Source: Pandoraea sp. PE-S2T-3 (GTDB lineage: Bacteria; Pseudomonadota; Gammaproteobacteria; Burkholderiales; Burkholderiaceae). Taken from it: a DNA stretch of 64,000 nucleotides. Positions 15,551-23,304 of this stretch are shown here, one piece after another (position 1 is the first letter of the stretch; each line of letters starts with the position of its first letter). Both the position numbers and the translations under genes were made by a program. The notes under the pieces were generated by a model that worked only from the letters and a program-made list of their open reading frames with translations, ran no database searches and was not told the DNA's origin. The stretch spans positions 395,880 through 459,879 of the forward strand of contig NZ_NGUQ01000035.1 of the NCBI RefSeq assembly GCF_002179965.1, written 5' to 3'.

Positions 15551-16426
15551 ATGGCACACCAACTCGTAAAAGTCACCGCCCTGCTTCTCGCAGCAGGCAT
15601 CACGGCGGGTTGCTCCACCATGAACATGGGCAGCAGCAGCGCAAAGACGGCTGCCACTGGCTCGGCTGGCGGTGCGAACTCGGAAAACGCCAATCAGCAG
15701 CTCGAAAAGTGCGATCGCCCGCTCGGCACGATCGCCGTCATCGAAGACACCACCGCCCCGTGGTACGGCGTGCTGACCGGTCAATACAAGCTGGGCTCCA
15801 CGGTGCCCGTGCTCAAGCTCCTGGTGCAACAGTCGAACTGCTTCGTCGTGGTCGATCGCGGCCGTGGCATGAATACCATCATGGGCGAGCGCGCGCTTCA
15901 GGATTCGGGCGAACTGCGTAACAAGTCGAACTTCGGCAAGGGCAAGATGGTCGCCGCCGACTACGCGATCAGCCCGTCGATCACGTTCACCAACAACAAC
16001 GCCGGCGGTGCCGGTGCCAGCGTAGCCGGCCTGCTGCCGGGCGGTATCGGCGCAGCCATCGGCGCGCTCGCCGGCAGCATGAACTCGAAGGAAGCCAGCA
16101 CGCTGCTGACCGTCATCGACAACCGCTCCAGCGTGCAGATCGCCGCCGCAGAAGGCAGCGCCAGCAGCATGGACTTCGGCGCGCTGGGCCGCATCATCGG
16201 CAGCTCGGCCGGCGGTTCGCTGGGCGGCTATTCGAATACGGCAGAGGGCAAGGTCATCGTCGCTGCATTCACTGACTCGTACAACAACGTCGTGCGCGCC
16301 GTGAAGAACTACAAGCAACAGAACGTTGCCGGTGGCCTCGGCACGGGCGGTCAGCTGACCGTTCAGGACGACGATGCACCCGCACCGAAGAAAGTCGTGA
16401 AAAAGAAGAAGACGGCCTCACAGTAA
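15551..16426 (+). CDS. CsgG/HfaB-family outer-membrane lipoprotein
   Basis: 291 residues. It starts with a type II signal peptide: KVTALLLAAG then the lipobox ITAGC with Cys at about 21. The body has CsgG-family features: CDRPLGTIAVIEDT, SNCFVVVDRGRGMNTIMGERALQDSGEL, and MVAADYAISPSITF. The region AGASVAGLLPGGIGAAIGAL is glycine-rich and may be membrane-associated. The tail is lysine-rich. CsgG proteins form outer-membrane secretion pores, but stand-alone homologues without curli genes are common, and no curli genes lie nearby. A hairpin at 16470-16503 may terminate the transcript. Confidence 0.8.
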   Translation: MAHQLVKVTALLLAAGITAGCSTMNMGSSSAKTAATGSAGGANSENANQQLEKCDRPLGTIAVIEDTTAPWYGVLTGQYKLGSTVPVLKLLVQQSNCFVVVDRGRGMNTIMGERALQDSGELRNKSNFGKGKMVAADYAISPSITFTNNNAGGAGASVAGLLPGGIGAAIGALAGSMNSKEASTLLTVIDNRSSVQIAAAEGSASSMDFGALGRIIGSSAGGSLGGYSNTAEGKVIVAAFTDSYNNVVRAVKNYKQQNVAGGLGTGGQLTVQDDDAPAPKKVVKKKKTASQ

Positions 16427-16469
16427 TTTCAGCCGCCCGCTAACCGCTGCGTTGGCAGCGGGCACTGAA

Positions 16470-16503
16470 CGCCGGATGACGTCTTGAATGACGCCATCCG
16501 GCG
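16470..16503. terminator. Hairpin downstream of the CsgG-like gene
   Basis: A 9-bp stem (CGCCGGATG and its complement) with a 16-base loop, followed by an AT-rich ATATTTT. It is a plausible intrinsic terminator 44 bp after the stop. Confidence 0.5.
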
Positions 16504-16698
16504 ACAAATATTTTGCCCGCCGGCAAACGAAACCGGCCGAGCGGCAAAAGCCGGGCACCGCGACCGGCTACCCCCTCCCCTATCATTTCTCACGAGCCTG
16601 CCAACCCCTGCGCAGGCGCACGTCGCCGCCCTCGGCCCCTATCGGACGCCCGGCGCGGTCTCTTCGCCGGATTGCCCATTCTCGACGCCGGGATTCGC

Positions 16699-17784
16699 AT
16701 GACGAAGCCTTCTTCACGCACGCCTACGCCCTGCCCGCCAGCCTCGGGCGACACCTCGCTCCCTGACACCACCGACGCTATCGCCCAGGCCTGGGCACAA
16801 GTCGGCGCGGCATTGAGTCCGCACCCCGATTGCCCCTTACCGACGTGGGCTGGGGGCGGCGACACGTTGCATCAGCACCTGATCGTGATCGGCAGCGGGC
16901 ACGAAGGCGACATCGTGGGTCAACTGCGTCATCTGGAGACCGTCGCGGCACGATTCGGCAAAGTGGGATTCGTTGGCCCCGCCAACGTGCGGCGACTCGT
17001 GGAATGGTCGCTGGGAGATCGCGTGGTTGTACTCTCGCGCATGCCGCGCGACGTCTCCGACTGGGATCTTCGCTGTGCGCTTGGCGCGCTGGCCAAAACC
17101 CTTGGCCCGCACGCGGCCGCCGCGCATGCCGGCATGCCCCATCTGCGTGTCGCCGCCACATCCGCACGTCATTGGCGCGATCGGTTGGCCGCGTCAGCAC
17201 AACACGGGCTTTGCGTAGGGATTGCGTGGCCGGGCATCACCGCTGGTGGTCAACGTCCGGGCACAGGCGCCCCGCCAGAGACCATGGCGTCTCGTGGCCA
17301 CTCGCTCGCCAACGCCCCCATCGCAGACCGGTCAGCGGAACTCGCCGGACTAGCGCGACTGACCGCGCTAACGCCACTGATTCCACTACTCGCGGTGCCC
17401 GGCGTTTCGTGGGTGCCGCTTGGCAGCCACGGCCACACGGCCACCGATGCGACGCCCCCTTCACGTGTCGACTGGATCGACTGGCGGACCGACTGCGACG
17501 ACCTCGCCGACGAGGCTGCCCTCATCGACAATCTGGATCTCGTGATTTCTCTGGATATTGCCCGCACCCACCTCGCCGGGGGGCTGGGCGTGCCGGTCTG
17601 GCACGTGGATACGTCGACGCAGCCCGCTGTCGCTGGTTACGCACAGATGCGACTGTTCGGTGCTGCATTGTCAGGGAACGTGGGGAACGCGCGGAGCGGC
17701 GGAAACGACTGGCGCGGTGCGGTCGAGGCGGCGGCGCAAGCATTGCACTCACTCTCCGCCGAATTTCAGGGCTGGACCCGCTGA
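16699..17784 (+). CDS. Glycosyltransferase (family 9/41)-like protein, hypothetical
   Basis: 361 residues from ATG 16699. The second half resembles the UDP-binding half of heptosyltransferase/SPINDLY-type enzymes: VGIAWPG, then PLLAVPGVSWVPLG, NLDLVISLDIARTHLAGGLGVPVW, which matches the usual order of GIAW, LP-V, D-V-D-HLAG-LG-P-W. The usual Thr in the DT-hAH-AG loop is ARTHLAGG here. There is no signal peptide. The frame continues upstream to 16513, but that part is low complexity. Role unknown; perhaps protein or surface-glycan modification. Confidence 0.5.
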   Translation: MTKPSSRTPTPCPPASGDTSLPDTTDAIAQAWAQVGAALSPHPDCPLPTWAGGGDTLHQHLIVIGSGHEGDIVGQLRHLETVAARFGKVGFVGPANVRRLVEWSLGDRVVVLSRMPRDVSDWDLRCALGALAKTLGPHAAAAHAGMPHLRVAATSARHWRDRLAASAQHGLCVGIAWPGITAGGQRPGTGAPPETMASRGHSLANAPIADRSAELAGLARLTALTPLIPLLAVPGVSWVPLGSHGHTATDATPPSRVDWIDWRTDCDDLADEAALIDNLDLVISLDIARTHLAGGLGVPVWHVDTSTQPAVAGYAQMRLFGAALSGNVGNARSGGNDWRGAVEAAAQALHSLSAEFQGWTR

Positions 17785-17798
17785 TCAGGCAAACCACC

Positions 17799-17834
17799 AG
17801 CGGTTTGCCGTCACGTGGTGCGGGGCAAACCGCT
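17799..17834. terminator. Hairpin between convergent genes
   Basis: An exact 11-bp inverted repeat (AGCGGTTTGCC and its complement) with a 14-base loop lies between the glycosyltransferase-like gene and the convergent cupin gene. It probably ends transcription from one or both sides; T-runs are absent. Confidence 0.5.
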
Positions 17835-17856
17835 CGGAAAACAAGCCACCCGCTGC

Positions 17857-18330
17857 TTAGGCCGCCCAGCGATCGCCGACCTGCGCCGTCTTTACCCACG
17901 CCATGAAGGCGGTGGCTTCCGGCGTGTCTGCGGGCGCTGACCAGCGTGCATAGTCGGCTTCGACAAACGGACGATACGGGCCATGCTTCGCTTCGAAGAT
18001 GACAGCGCCCGGGTCGAGCGAGAGCACCGTGTGATGCACATTGATCGGTGACTCGATGACCAGCGTGTCTTCACCGAGCACTTTGCGATCCGTCACCACG
18101 CCGGCCTCGTCGAACGTCAACACGACGAAACGGCCACGCAACGCCGTCAGCAATTCCCAAGTATGGCGGTGCAGGTGCGGGCGAATATAGGTCGCCGGCT
18201 CCATCGCAATCGCCAGACGTTGAATGGGGTCGTCGAGCGCGTCGTGCAGATTCTGGTTCATGCGCAGACGCGGCGACTGCTCGGCCTGCTGGGTGAGCGC
18301 GTCGAGCGCTTCAGTGGTCAACGTTTTCAT
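17857..18330 (-). CDS. WbuC-type cupin-fold metalloprotein
   Basis: 157 residues from ATG 18330. The cupin motif is present: RPHLHRHTWELLTALRGRFVVLTFD, with the His cluster as metal ligands, then VIESPINVHHTVLSL and FEAKHGPY. WbuC-family proteins are often linked to O-antigen or surface-polysaccharide loci; the reaction is unknown. The upstream leader carries four 15-bp tandem repeats. The longer frame to 18504 passes through those repeats and was not used. Confidence 0.75.
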   Translation of the reverse strand: MKTLTTEALDALTQQAEQSPRLRMNQNLHDALDDPIQRLAIAMEPATYIRPHLHRHTWELLTALRGRFVVLTFDEAGVVTDRKVLGEDTLVIESPINVHHTVLSLDPGAVIFEAKHGPYRPFVEADYARWSAPADTPEATAFMAWVKTAQVGDRWAA

Positions 18331-18372
18331 ATTGGAATCGTGGGGAATATCGCGCCCGAGGAATGAGCCGAG

Positions 18373-18432
18373 GCGCTGAAAGTCAGAGTGCTGAAAGTCA
18401 GAGCGCTGAAAGACAAGGCGCGGAAGTCCAGA
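18373..18432. repeat. Four tandem 15-bp repeats
   Basis: Units of the form GCGCTGAAAGTCAGA occur four times in a row, the third and fourth copies diverged. They lie in the leader of the WbuC-type gene, between it and the rpsU terminator. The 15-bp period keeps any reading frame open. Confidence 0.8.
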
Positions 18433-18464
18433 GTGTAGCAAACCGCCAGACGAGGCCTGCCCAT

Positions 18465-18494
18465 GAAAAAACCCGCCTCGCGGCGGGTTTTCTC
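18465..18494 (-). terminator. Intrinsic terminator of rpsU
   Basis: Read on the minus strand, an ACCCGCC/GGCGGGT stem with a 4-base loop is followed by six T residues, 41 bp after the rpsU stop. Confidence 0.85.
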
Positions 18495-18534
18495 GACTTC
18501 GCAAACCAATGCGCCGTAACGGCGCAAGGCATGC

Positions 18535-18747
18535 TTAGTACATCTTCTTCTTCAGGGTCTGGCTGCGCAGACGCTTACGCAGACGGGCCACGGCAGCAGC
18601 CTTCTTGCGCTTGCGCTCAGCCGTCGGCTTTTCGTAAGCCGCACGTGCCTTGACTTCCTTGATCAGGCCCGTGCCATCGATGGCGCGGCGGAAACGACGC
18701 AGTGCGACTTCAACGGGTTCACCGTCTTTGATAACGATCTTGGTCAT
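18535..18747 (-). CDS. rpsU: Ribosomal protein bS21
   Basis: 70 residues, the normal length. The sequence starts with [19 protein letters not shown], continues with [23 protein letters not shown], and ends in a strongly basic tail with LKKKMY. It is a small 30S subunit protein needed for initiation. It has its own terminator and stands alone, without dnaG or rpoD beside it. Confidence 0.97.
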   Translation of the reverse strand: MTKIVIKDGEPVEVALRRFRRAIDGTGLIKEVKARAAYEKPTAERKRKKAAAVARLRKRLRSQTLKKKMY

Positions 18748-19288
18748 GCAATAACTCGTATAGTGAATCGGCTCAGAAAGCCGGAATATTAACTACCGCG
18801 CAAAGATACCTTTCACCGCCCTGCCGGAGATTCCTCCTGCCAGGCGCGACGAACGGACTTGCTACGGACTGCACTACACCACATCTGGCGGGACCGCGAC
18901 TCACCTCCTCGGCGATCTCCCGATTGGCTTTTAATGTCCGCTCTCGCTACCTGCGCATTGGCGCTGGCCCCGAAGCGTACATCCCGCCTTCCAGACTGGC
19001 TGAATGGGTTGACTGATGGCGAAACTGCGCTCTTCGTTCGTCACTGAGCACAATTCCCCCGCGATGCCCAAGTTTTGGACAAGGTCGGGATTATACACAC
19101 AAAGCGCGTGAATTGCACACGATTTGCGGACCCCATGATGCAAACGGGCTCCACTGACAGTAGCGGAGCCCGTTTGGGCCGGGAAACGCAGGTAAGACGC
19201 GGGAAATCAGCACGACACCGCACTATTTCCCTATCACCCACGCTCCCGTATCAGACCGGGGCCGTCACCGGCCCTCGACCTTGGGTGC
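18748..19288. other. Intergenic region between rpsU and second porin
   Basis: 541 bases with no convincing gene. The left end should hold the rpsU promoter. The one strong structure is a perfect 12-bp hairpin at 19141-19176. A weaker GC-rich hairpin near 19259-19280 lies just after the porin stop and may be its terminator. Confidence 0.5.
19141..19176. terminator. Perfect 12-bp hairpin
   Basis: CAAACGGGCTCC and its exact complement are separated by a 12-base loop. There is no following T-run. It is about 110 bp downstream of the porin stop on the minus strand, so it may be a transcript end or a leftover of a removed gene. Confidence 0.5.
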
Positions 19289-20464
19289 TTAGAACTTGTG
19301 ACGCAGGCCAGCGATCACGGCGATTTGCGACTGTGCACCGGTGCCCGTCGGGCCGCCCACGTTGTCGATCGCTGCCACGACTGCATCACCCGTTGCGCGT
19401 TGGTAGACGCCCGTCAGGTACGATTCCGTGCGCTTGCTGAACGCGTACACGCCGCCAGCGTTGACCTGGAACCAGCGCGGCTTCGTGCCCTTGCTGATAC
19501 CCGACAGTGCCGTCGCACCGCTCACGCTGCCATCGCTGTAGACGAATGCCAGACCGCCCAGCAGGTTCGGCGTGATCTGGTACTTGCCGTTCAGTTCGAA
19601 CGTGTTCACGCGAATCGACGACTGGTTGACGTAGTTGATCTTCGCGTAGCTGTACACGAAGCCGATCGTCGCGGCCTGGATCTGGTACGACACGCCTGCG
19701 GCGGCGATGTCGTGCTTGTCGACGGCGCTCGTGTAGAAGATGTCGGTGGCGCTCGAGTAGTCGTTGGTCACGGCGCCGTTGCCGTTAGCCGTGCCCGGGC
19801 CAGCCAGATGCATGTAGCCGGCGGCAGCCATCAACGGGCCGTTGGCGTACGAAGCACCCACGCTCCATGCGTTGTTATTCGAGAAGCCCGTGCCGTTACC
19901 GGTGTTCGGCTGATTGCTAAACCCGTACAGTGCGCCGAACGAGAACCCGTTGTAGTTCACGCTCGTGTACTTGATCGAGTTGTTCACGCGGAACGAGTTG
20001 TACAGGTTGTCGATATCACCGACGTGCGCACCGTATTGCGTGGCCCATTGCTTGGCCGACGTGAGCGGGCTCACGAAGTCAACCACGGAGTCGTACTGGC
20101 GACCGATCGTGACCGTACCGGCTTGCGTGCTTTGCAGACCGACATAGGCCTGACGACCGAACATGCGGCCGTTCTGCGACATCGTGCCGTTGGTCAGGGC
20201 GAAGCCGTTTTCCAACACGAACACGGCCTTCAGGCCGCTACCCAGATCTTCCGAGCCCTTCAGGCCCCAACGGTTACCTTGGCCGATACCGCTCACGGCC
20301 TGGATGTTGTGGGCGCCCTTGGCATTCAGGCCGGAGGCAACGTTATTCACATAGCCAATGCCAGCGTCGATCACGCCGTAGAGCGTCACATTGCTTTGAG
20401 CCATGGCCGGTGCGGCCACTGCGAAGCTGGCGAGGGCCAGTGCGGTACGTTGGATGCGCTTCAT
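19289..20464 (-). CDS. Burkholderia-type general porin (second)
   Basis: 391 residues from ATG 20464 with AGAGGAT upstream. Signal peptide residues 1-23 (AAPAMA before QSNVTLYG). The mature start, EDLGSGLKAVFVLENGF, RMFGRQAYVGL, and the C-terminal strand ending GLRHKF match the 16-strand trimeric porins of Burkholderiales. Sequence between those blocks differs widely from the 5.8-kb porin, so it is a paralogue rather than a recent duplicate. It stands alone with long flanks. Confidence 0.93.
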   Translation of the reverse strand: MKRIQRTALALASFAVAAPAMAQSNVTLYGVIDAGIGYVNNVASGLNAKGAHNIQAVSGIGQGNRWGLKGSEDLGSGLKAVFVLENGFALTNGTMSQNGRMFGRQAYVGLQSTQAGTVTIGRQYDSVVDFVSPLTSAKQWATQYGAHVGDIDNLYNSFRVNNSIKYTSVNYNGFSFGALYGFSNQPNTGNGTGFSNNNAWSVGASYANGPLMAAAGYMHLAGPGTANGNGAVTNDYSSATDIFYTSAVDKHDIAAAGVSYQIQAATIGFVYSYAKINYVNQSSIRVNTFELNGKYQITPNLLGGLAFVYSDGSVSGATALSGISKGTKPRWFQVNAGGVYAFSKRTESYLTGVYQRATGDAVVAAIDNVGGPTGTGAQSQIAVIAGLRHKF

Positions 20465-20600
20465 TCTTATCCTCTTTGGTAGTGATTTTTTGAATTCTTG
20501 TCCGCTGAGCGGATCTCTCCAGACGATGTCGGCTGCCACGTGCCCCGTGACACGGATTGCTGCAACCGCATATGCAATGGAGTACTCACCAAATGATCAG

Positions 20601-20632
20601 CGGTGCTTTCCTTATGAGGGAAAAGCACCGCC
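20601..20632. promoter_or_regulatory. Hairpin upstream of the porin gene
   Basis: GCGGTGCTTT and its complement AAAGCACCGC enclose a 12-base loop that itself adds CC/GG pairs. It lies 137-168 bp before the porin ATG. It could be a leader structure, an upstream transcript end or an operator. Confidence 0.45.
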
Positions 20633-20842
20633 GGTCATTCGCAAGCGGGTGCATTCTGACATGAGAAATGGCCGTTTCGCACAGCAGTGGTGCGATTGCA
20701 ACACTCGTAATTGGCAACATATGCAGCCACGTTCGCATTGCTTCGGTGAGCGTGATATTCGCTATTCGCGCGGCGCAATGAAGTGACGTGATGCGTTGAA
20801 AATCTCTGCGTGACTCGCCCGATGCAGACACCGCGCAAAAAT

Positions 20843-20882
20843 GAAAACGGCGCGTCGCCGAAGAGGCGCGCGCCGTTTTTTT
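20843..20882. terminator. Bidirectional intrinsic terminator
   Basis: The AACGGCGCG/CGCGCCGTT stem has T-runs on both sides: seven T on the plus strand, and TTTT-CA-TTTTT on the minus strand. It ends the minus-strand histone-like transcript 80 bp after its stop. Confidence 0.8.
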
Positions 20883-20962
20883 GCAGCAGATTCAGACAGC
20901 GTTGCGAGCGATGTGTCGTTCGCGTTGCTAGTTGCGGAACGCTTTCACAGTCAGTCAGCCAC

Positions 20963-21514
20963 TCAGGCTGTGCCGCTCGCGGGAACCGTTTTCAAGGGCT
21001 TTGCAGCAGGTGTGCCGACCGGCGCCGGTTTGGCCGGCTTGACGACTTTGCGCAGCTTGGCGGATTGCGTCGCCGCCGGCTTGGCTGGCTTGGTGGCTTT
21101 CGCCGCTTTCACCGGCTTGGCGGGTTTATCCGTCTTGGGCGGCGTCGCTGCCTTGGCGGGTTTTACGGCTTTCGCGGGCTTGGCAGCCTTTGCAACCTTA
21201 GCGGGCTTAACCGCTTTTGCCGGCTTGGCGGTGTCGGCCGACACCTTCGCTTTCGCGGCAGCCGTACGCGCAGCCGCGGCCAGTTCCAGATCGATGGTGT
21301 GCTTGAGGCCGGCGATGACAGGCTCTGCCAGGTCATCGGCGAAATGATCGAACCAGCGTTTGGCTTGCAGCAGTTTCTTGCCGCCGAGCCGCTGCTTGTG
21401 GCCTTCGTCATTCGCCAGCACTTTGGCGGAGAGTCGCGCGCGGCCTTTGGAGAGCCGCTCGAGAACGGTGATGATGGTGAACCCGCGATGCGACGTCTTC
21501 TGCTCGGCAGACAT
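20963..21514 (-). CDS. Histone H1-like protein with Lys-Pro-Ala repeat tail
   Basis: 183 residues from ATG 21514. Residues 1-85 form a mixed domain (SHRGFTIITVLERLSKGRARLSA, KRWFDHFADDLAEPVIAGLKHTIDLELA) I cannot assign. Residues about 90-183 are almost only Ala, Lys, Pro, Val with many KPAK and KAVKPAK units, like eukaryotic H1 tails and Burkholderiales nucleoid-associated H1 homologues. It probably binds DNA or RNA nonspecifically. It has its own terminator. Confidence 0.7.
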   Translation of the reverse strand: MSAEQKTSHRGFTIITVLERLSKGRARLSAKVLANDEGHKQRLGGKKLLQAKRWFDHFADDLAEPVIAGLKHTIDLELAAAARTAAAKAKVSADTAKPAKAVKPAKVAKAAKPAKAVKPAKAATPPKTDKPAKPVKAAKATKPAKPAATQSAKLRKVVKPAKPAPVGTPAAKPLKTVPASGTA

Positions 21515-21649
21515 ACTGGCCTCCTGATGTGTTCGCCTGAGGGCGAGCCCGGATCGGATAAATGCCACGACTACATTCACGTGGATGAAGCGATCCTATC
21601 ACGACGAAAACGGAATGCCCTCGCACGCGACATCAAGCCCTCGGCCAGC

Positions 21650-21693
21650 AACGACGGGGAACACCGGCGTCACCACTGCCGCACCCCGTCGTT
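21650..21693. terminator. Inverted repeat downstream of the flavin-reductase gene
   Basis: AACGACGGGG and its exact complement are separated by 24 bases, starting 20 bp after the stop at 21713 in the direction of transcription. A long loop and no T-run make it weak as an intrinsic terminator. Confidence 0.4.
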
Positions 21694-21712
21694 GATCAGG
21701 AGAAACGCCGGC

Positions 21713-22453
21713 TCAGTCCATCCCCGTCTTGCCGGGCGCCCAATACGCTTTGGCCATGATTCTCGCGGCCGGCACGCCGAGTGCGCTCAGTTCCCGGCGC
21801 CAGCGCTGAATCGAGGACGCCTTGCCCGTCAGGACAAACGTCGCCCCCGCCATCGCAGGTGCCGACAACCGACTTGCCATATCTTCGAGATGTTCATCGC
21901 CCGCCGAACGACTGAACAATTCGACGCCGTCGAGCCCCACCCGCCCCAGCACTTCGTGCGTATCCACCAAATCGCCGACTTCAAGCAAACACCTGACGGC
22001 GCTTTCGGTAAGGCGCTGGCGAAACGCATACGTCAACGCAATCGACGTCTCGTCGCCGAGCATCACGCACGCGCCTGACACGCGCCCCACATCGAGCGAC
22101 GCGCGCGGGCCAAAGACGGTGCACTCGTCGCCCGGCATCACGTTACGTACCCACGTACTGCCCGGCCCGCTACCGTGCGCATAGGACACGATGCGGGTTC
22201 TGCCCGCAACGCCATCCCATTCGATCGGTGTGTAAGTTCGCGCGACAAAGGCCGAGCCCATGGTCAGTTGAATCTTCTGACCGGGCACCCAATCAACACC
22301 TCGGAACGCCGGGCTCTCGATCGTCAGCAGACGAACGTCATCGGTGAGCGCTTCCGCGTGAACGATGCGCGCCCGCTTCATAAACATGCGGATCAGGGCG
22401 CGGCTGACGGGCCCCGGTTGAGGCATCACAGCGTCGGGAGCTCTCATGTTCAT
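21713..22453 (-). CDS. Siderophore-interacting-protein (SIP) family FAD reductase
   Basis: 246 residues. The FAD-binding barrel shows WVPGQKIQLTMG and ARTYTPIEWDG, with the R-x-Y-T-[PV] flavin motif. This is followed by SYAHGSGPGSTWV and GPRASLDV, and the NAD(P)H-binding half ends in KAYWAPGKTGMD, as in ViuB/SIP proteins, where the Lys-Tyr-Trp near the C-terminus is conserved. It could reduce ferric chelates or serve another redox step. Its ATG overlaps the upstream O-methyltransferase stop (ATGA), so the two are coupled. Confidence 0.85.
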   Translation of the reverse strand: MNMRAPDAVMPQPGPVSRALIRMFMKRARIVHAEALTDDVRLLTIESPAFRGVDWVPGQKIQLTMGSAFVARTYTPIEWDGVAGRTRIVSYAHGSGPGSTWVRNVMPGDECTVFGPRASLDVGRVSGACVMLGDETSIALTYAFRQRLTESAVRCLLEVGDLVDTHEVLGRVGLDGVELFSRSAGDEHLEDMASRLSAPAMAGATFVLTGKASSIQRWRRELSALGVPAARIMAKAYWAPGKTGMD

Positions 22454-23154
22454 CGCGTCACCACCGTAAATTCGTTGCCCCGGCCCTCGTTGATGGGGAT
22501 CGGTTGCGAGAGATACCCGTTCGCCGGGTTGCGGACGTACGCCAGATAGTCGTTGTCGTGATCGAAAGCGTTTTCAGCAAGAATTGGCGTGCCGGGTTTC
22601 AGGTGCGGCTCCAGCAGCTTGAGTATCGGCAGATAGAGGCTGAACGCCCCATCGAGCAACACCATGTCGATCTCTCCGCCCACATCGGCAAGCGTCTCGC
22701 GCGCGTCGCCGACACGGATGTCGACCAGATCGGCAAGCCCCGCCTCTTCAAGATGCGCACGCGCCCGTTCCGCCTTCTCCGGCTCAAGTTCCGTCCCGAT
22801 CAGATGACCGCCGCCCATGTCACGAAGCGCCGCCGCCAGATGGATCGTGGAGATGCCCATCGACGTGCCGAATTCGACGATGCGCGTCGCTTTGCAGATA
22901 CGTGCGCACTCATAGAGAAACCGGCCATACGCCGGCGTGACGTTGAGAAAATTCTTTGCGTAGCCCCGATACACGCCACGCAGATCGCGCCGCTCGGCAG
23001 CCATCATCTCGTCGACGGCGTCGGCGAGGGTTTGCTCGGCGTGCGCCGTCGAGCCGGCGTCGAACTGCGCCATCAGTTGTCCATCGGCCTGCGCCGCCTC
23101 AAGGAAAAGCCGCTGCAAGGTCTGCTCGACACGCCCGACACTCAATGAATCCAT
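22450..23154 (-). CDS. SAM-dependent O-methyltransferase
   Basis: 234 residues from ATG 23154 with AGGAAG six bases upstream. The class I methyltransferase fold is visible: VEFGTSMGISTIHLAAAL (motif I), LIGTELEPEKAERARAHLEEAG (motif II), IDMVLLDGAF (motif IV). It resembles the catechol/caffeoyl-CoA O-methyltransferase family. The frame continues upstream to 23634 but that overlaps the divergent araC-type gene. It is translationally coupled to a flavin reductase and probably modifies a small phenolic or chelating compound; substrate unknown. Confidence 0.83.
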   Translation of the reverse strand: MDSLSVGRVEQTLQRLFLEAAQADGQLMAQFDAGSTAHAEQTLADAVDEMMAAERRDLRGVYRGYAKNFLNVTPAYGRFLYECARICKATRIVEFGTSMGISTIHLAAALRDMGGGHLIGTELEPEKAERARAHLEEAGLADLVDIRVGDARETLADVGGEIDMVLLDGAFSLYLPILKLLEPHLKPGTPILAENAFDHDNDYLAYVRNPANGYLSQPIPINEGRGNEFTVVTR

Positions 23155-23240
23155 GATTCGCTTCCTATGCACCATGGCGGGCGGAGAATCCGCTCGCCGT
23201 GGATGCATGGTAGAAAAGGCGCGACTTGGCGACATTGGGA

Positions 23241-23273
23241 AATTCCGCCAATATGTTCTGAATTCTTGCCAAT
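23241..23273. promoter_or_regulatory. Direct repeats in the araC/O-methyltransferase promoter
   Basis: AATTCCGCCAAT at 23241-23252 is repeated as AATTCTTGCCAAT at 23261-23273. The copies are 20-21 bp apart, two helical turns on the same face, the usual arrangement of AraC-family sites. They lie between the divergent start codons at 23154 and 23305. Confidence 0.55.
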
Positions 23274-23304
23274 CGTCTGAAAACCGCGCCCGAGCGCTCA
23301 TGCC

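Larger units (their letters stand above)
20465..20962. other. Intergenic region upstream of second porin
   Basis: 498 bases with no gene. It contains a hairpin at 20601-20632 and the bidirectional terminator at 20843-20882. The rest should hold the porin promoter; I could not assign its -35 and -10 boxes with confidence. Confidence 0.5.
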
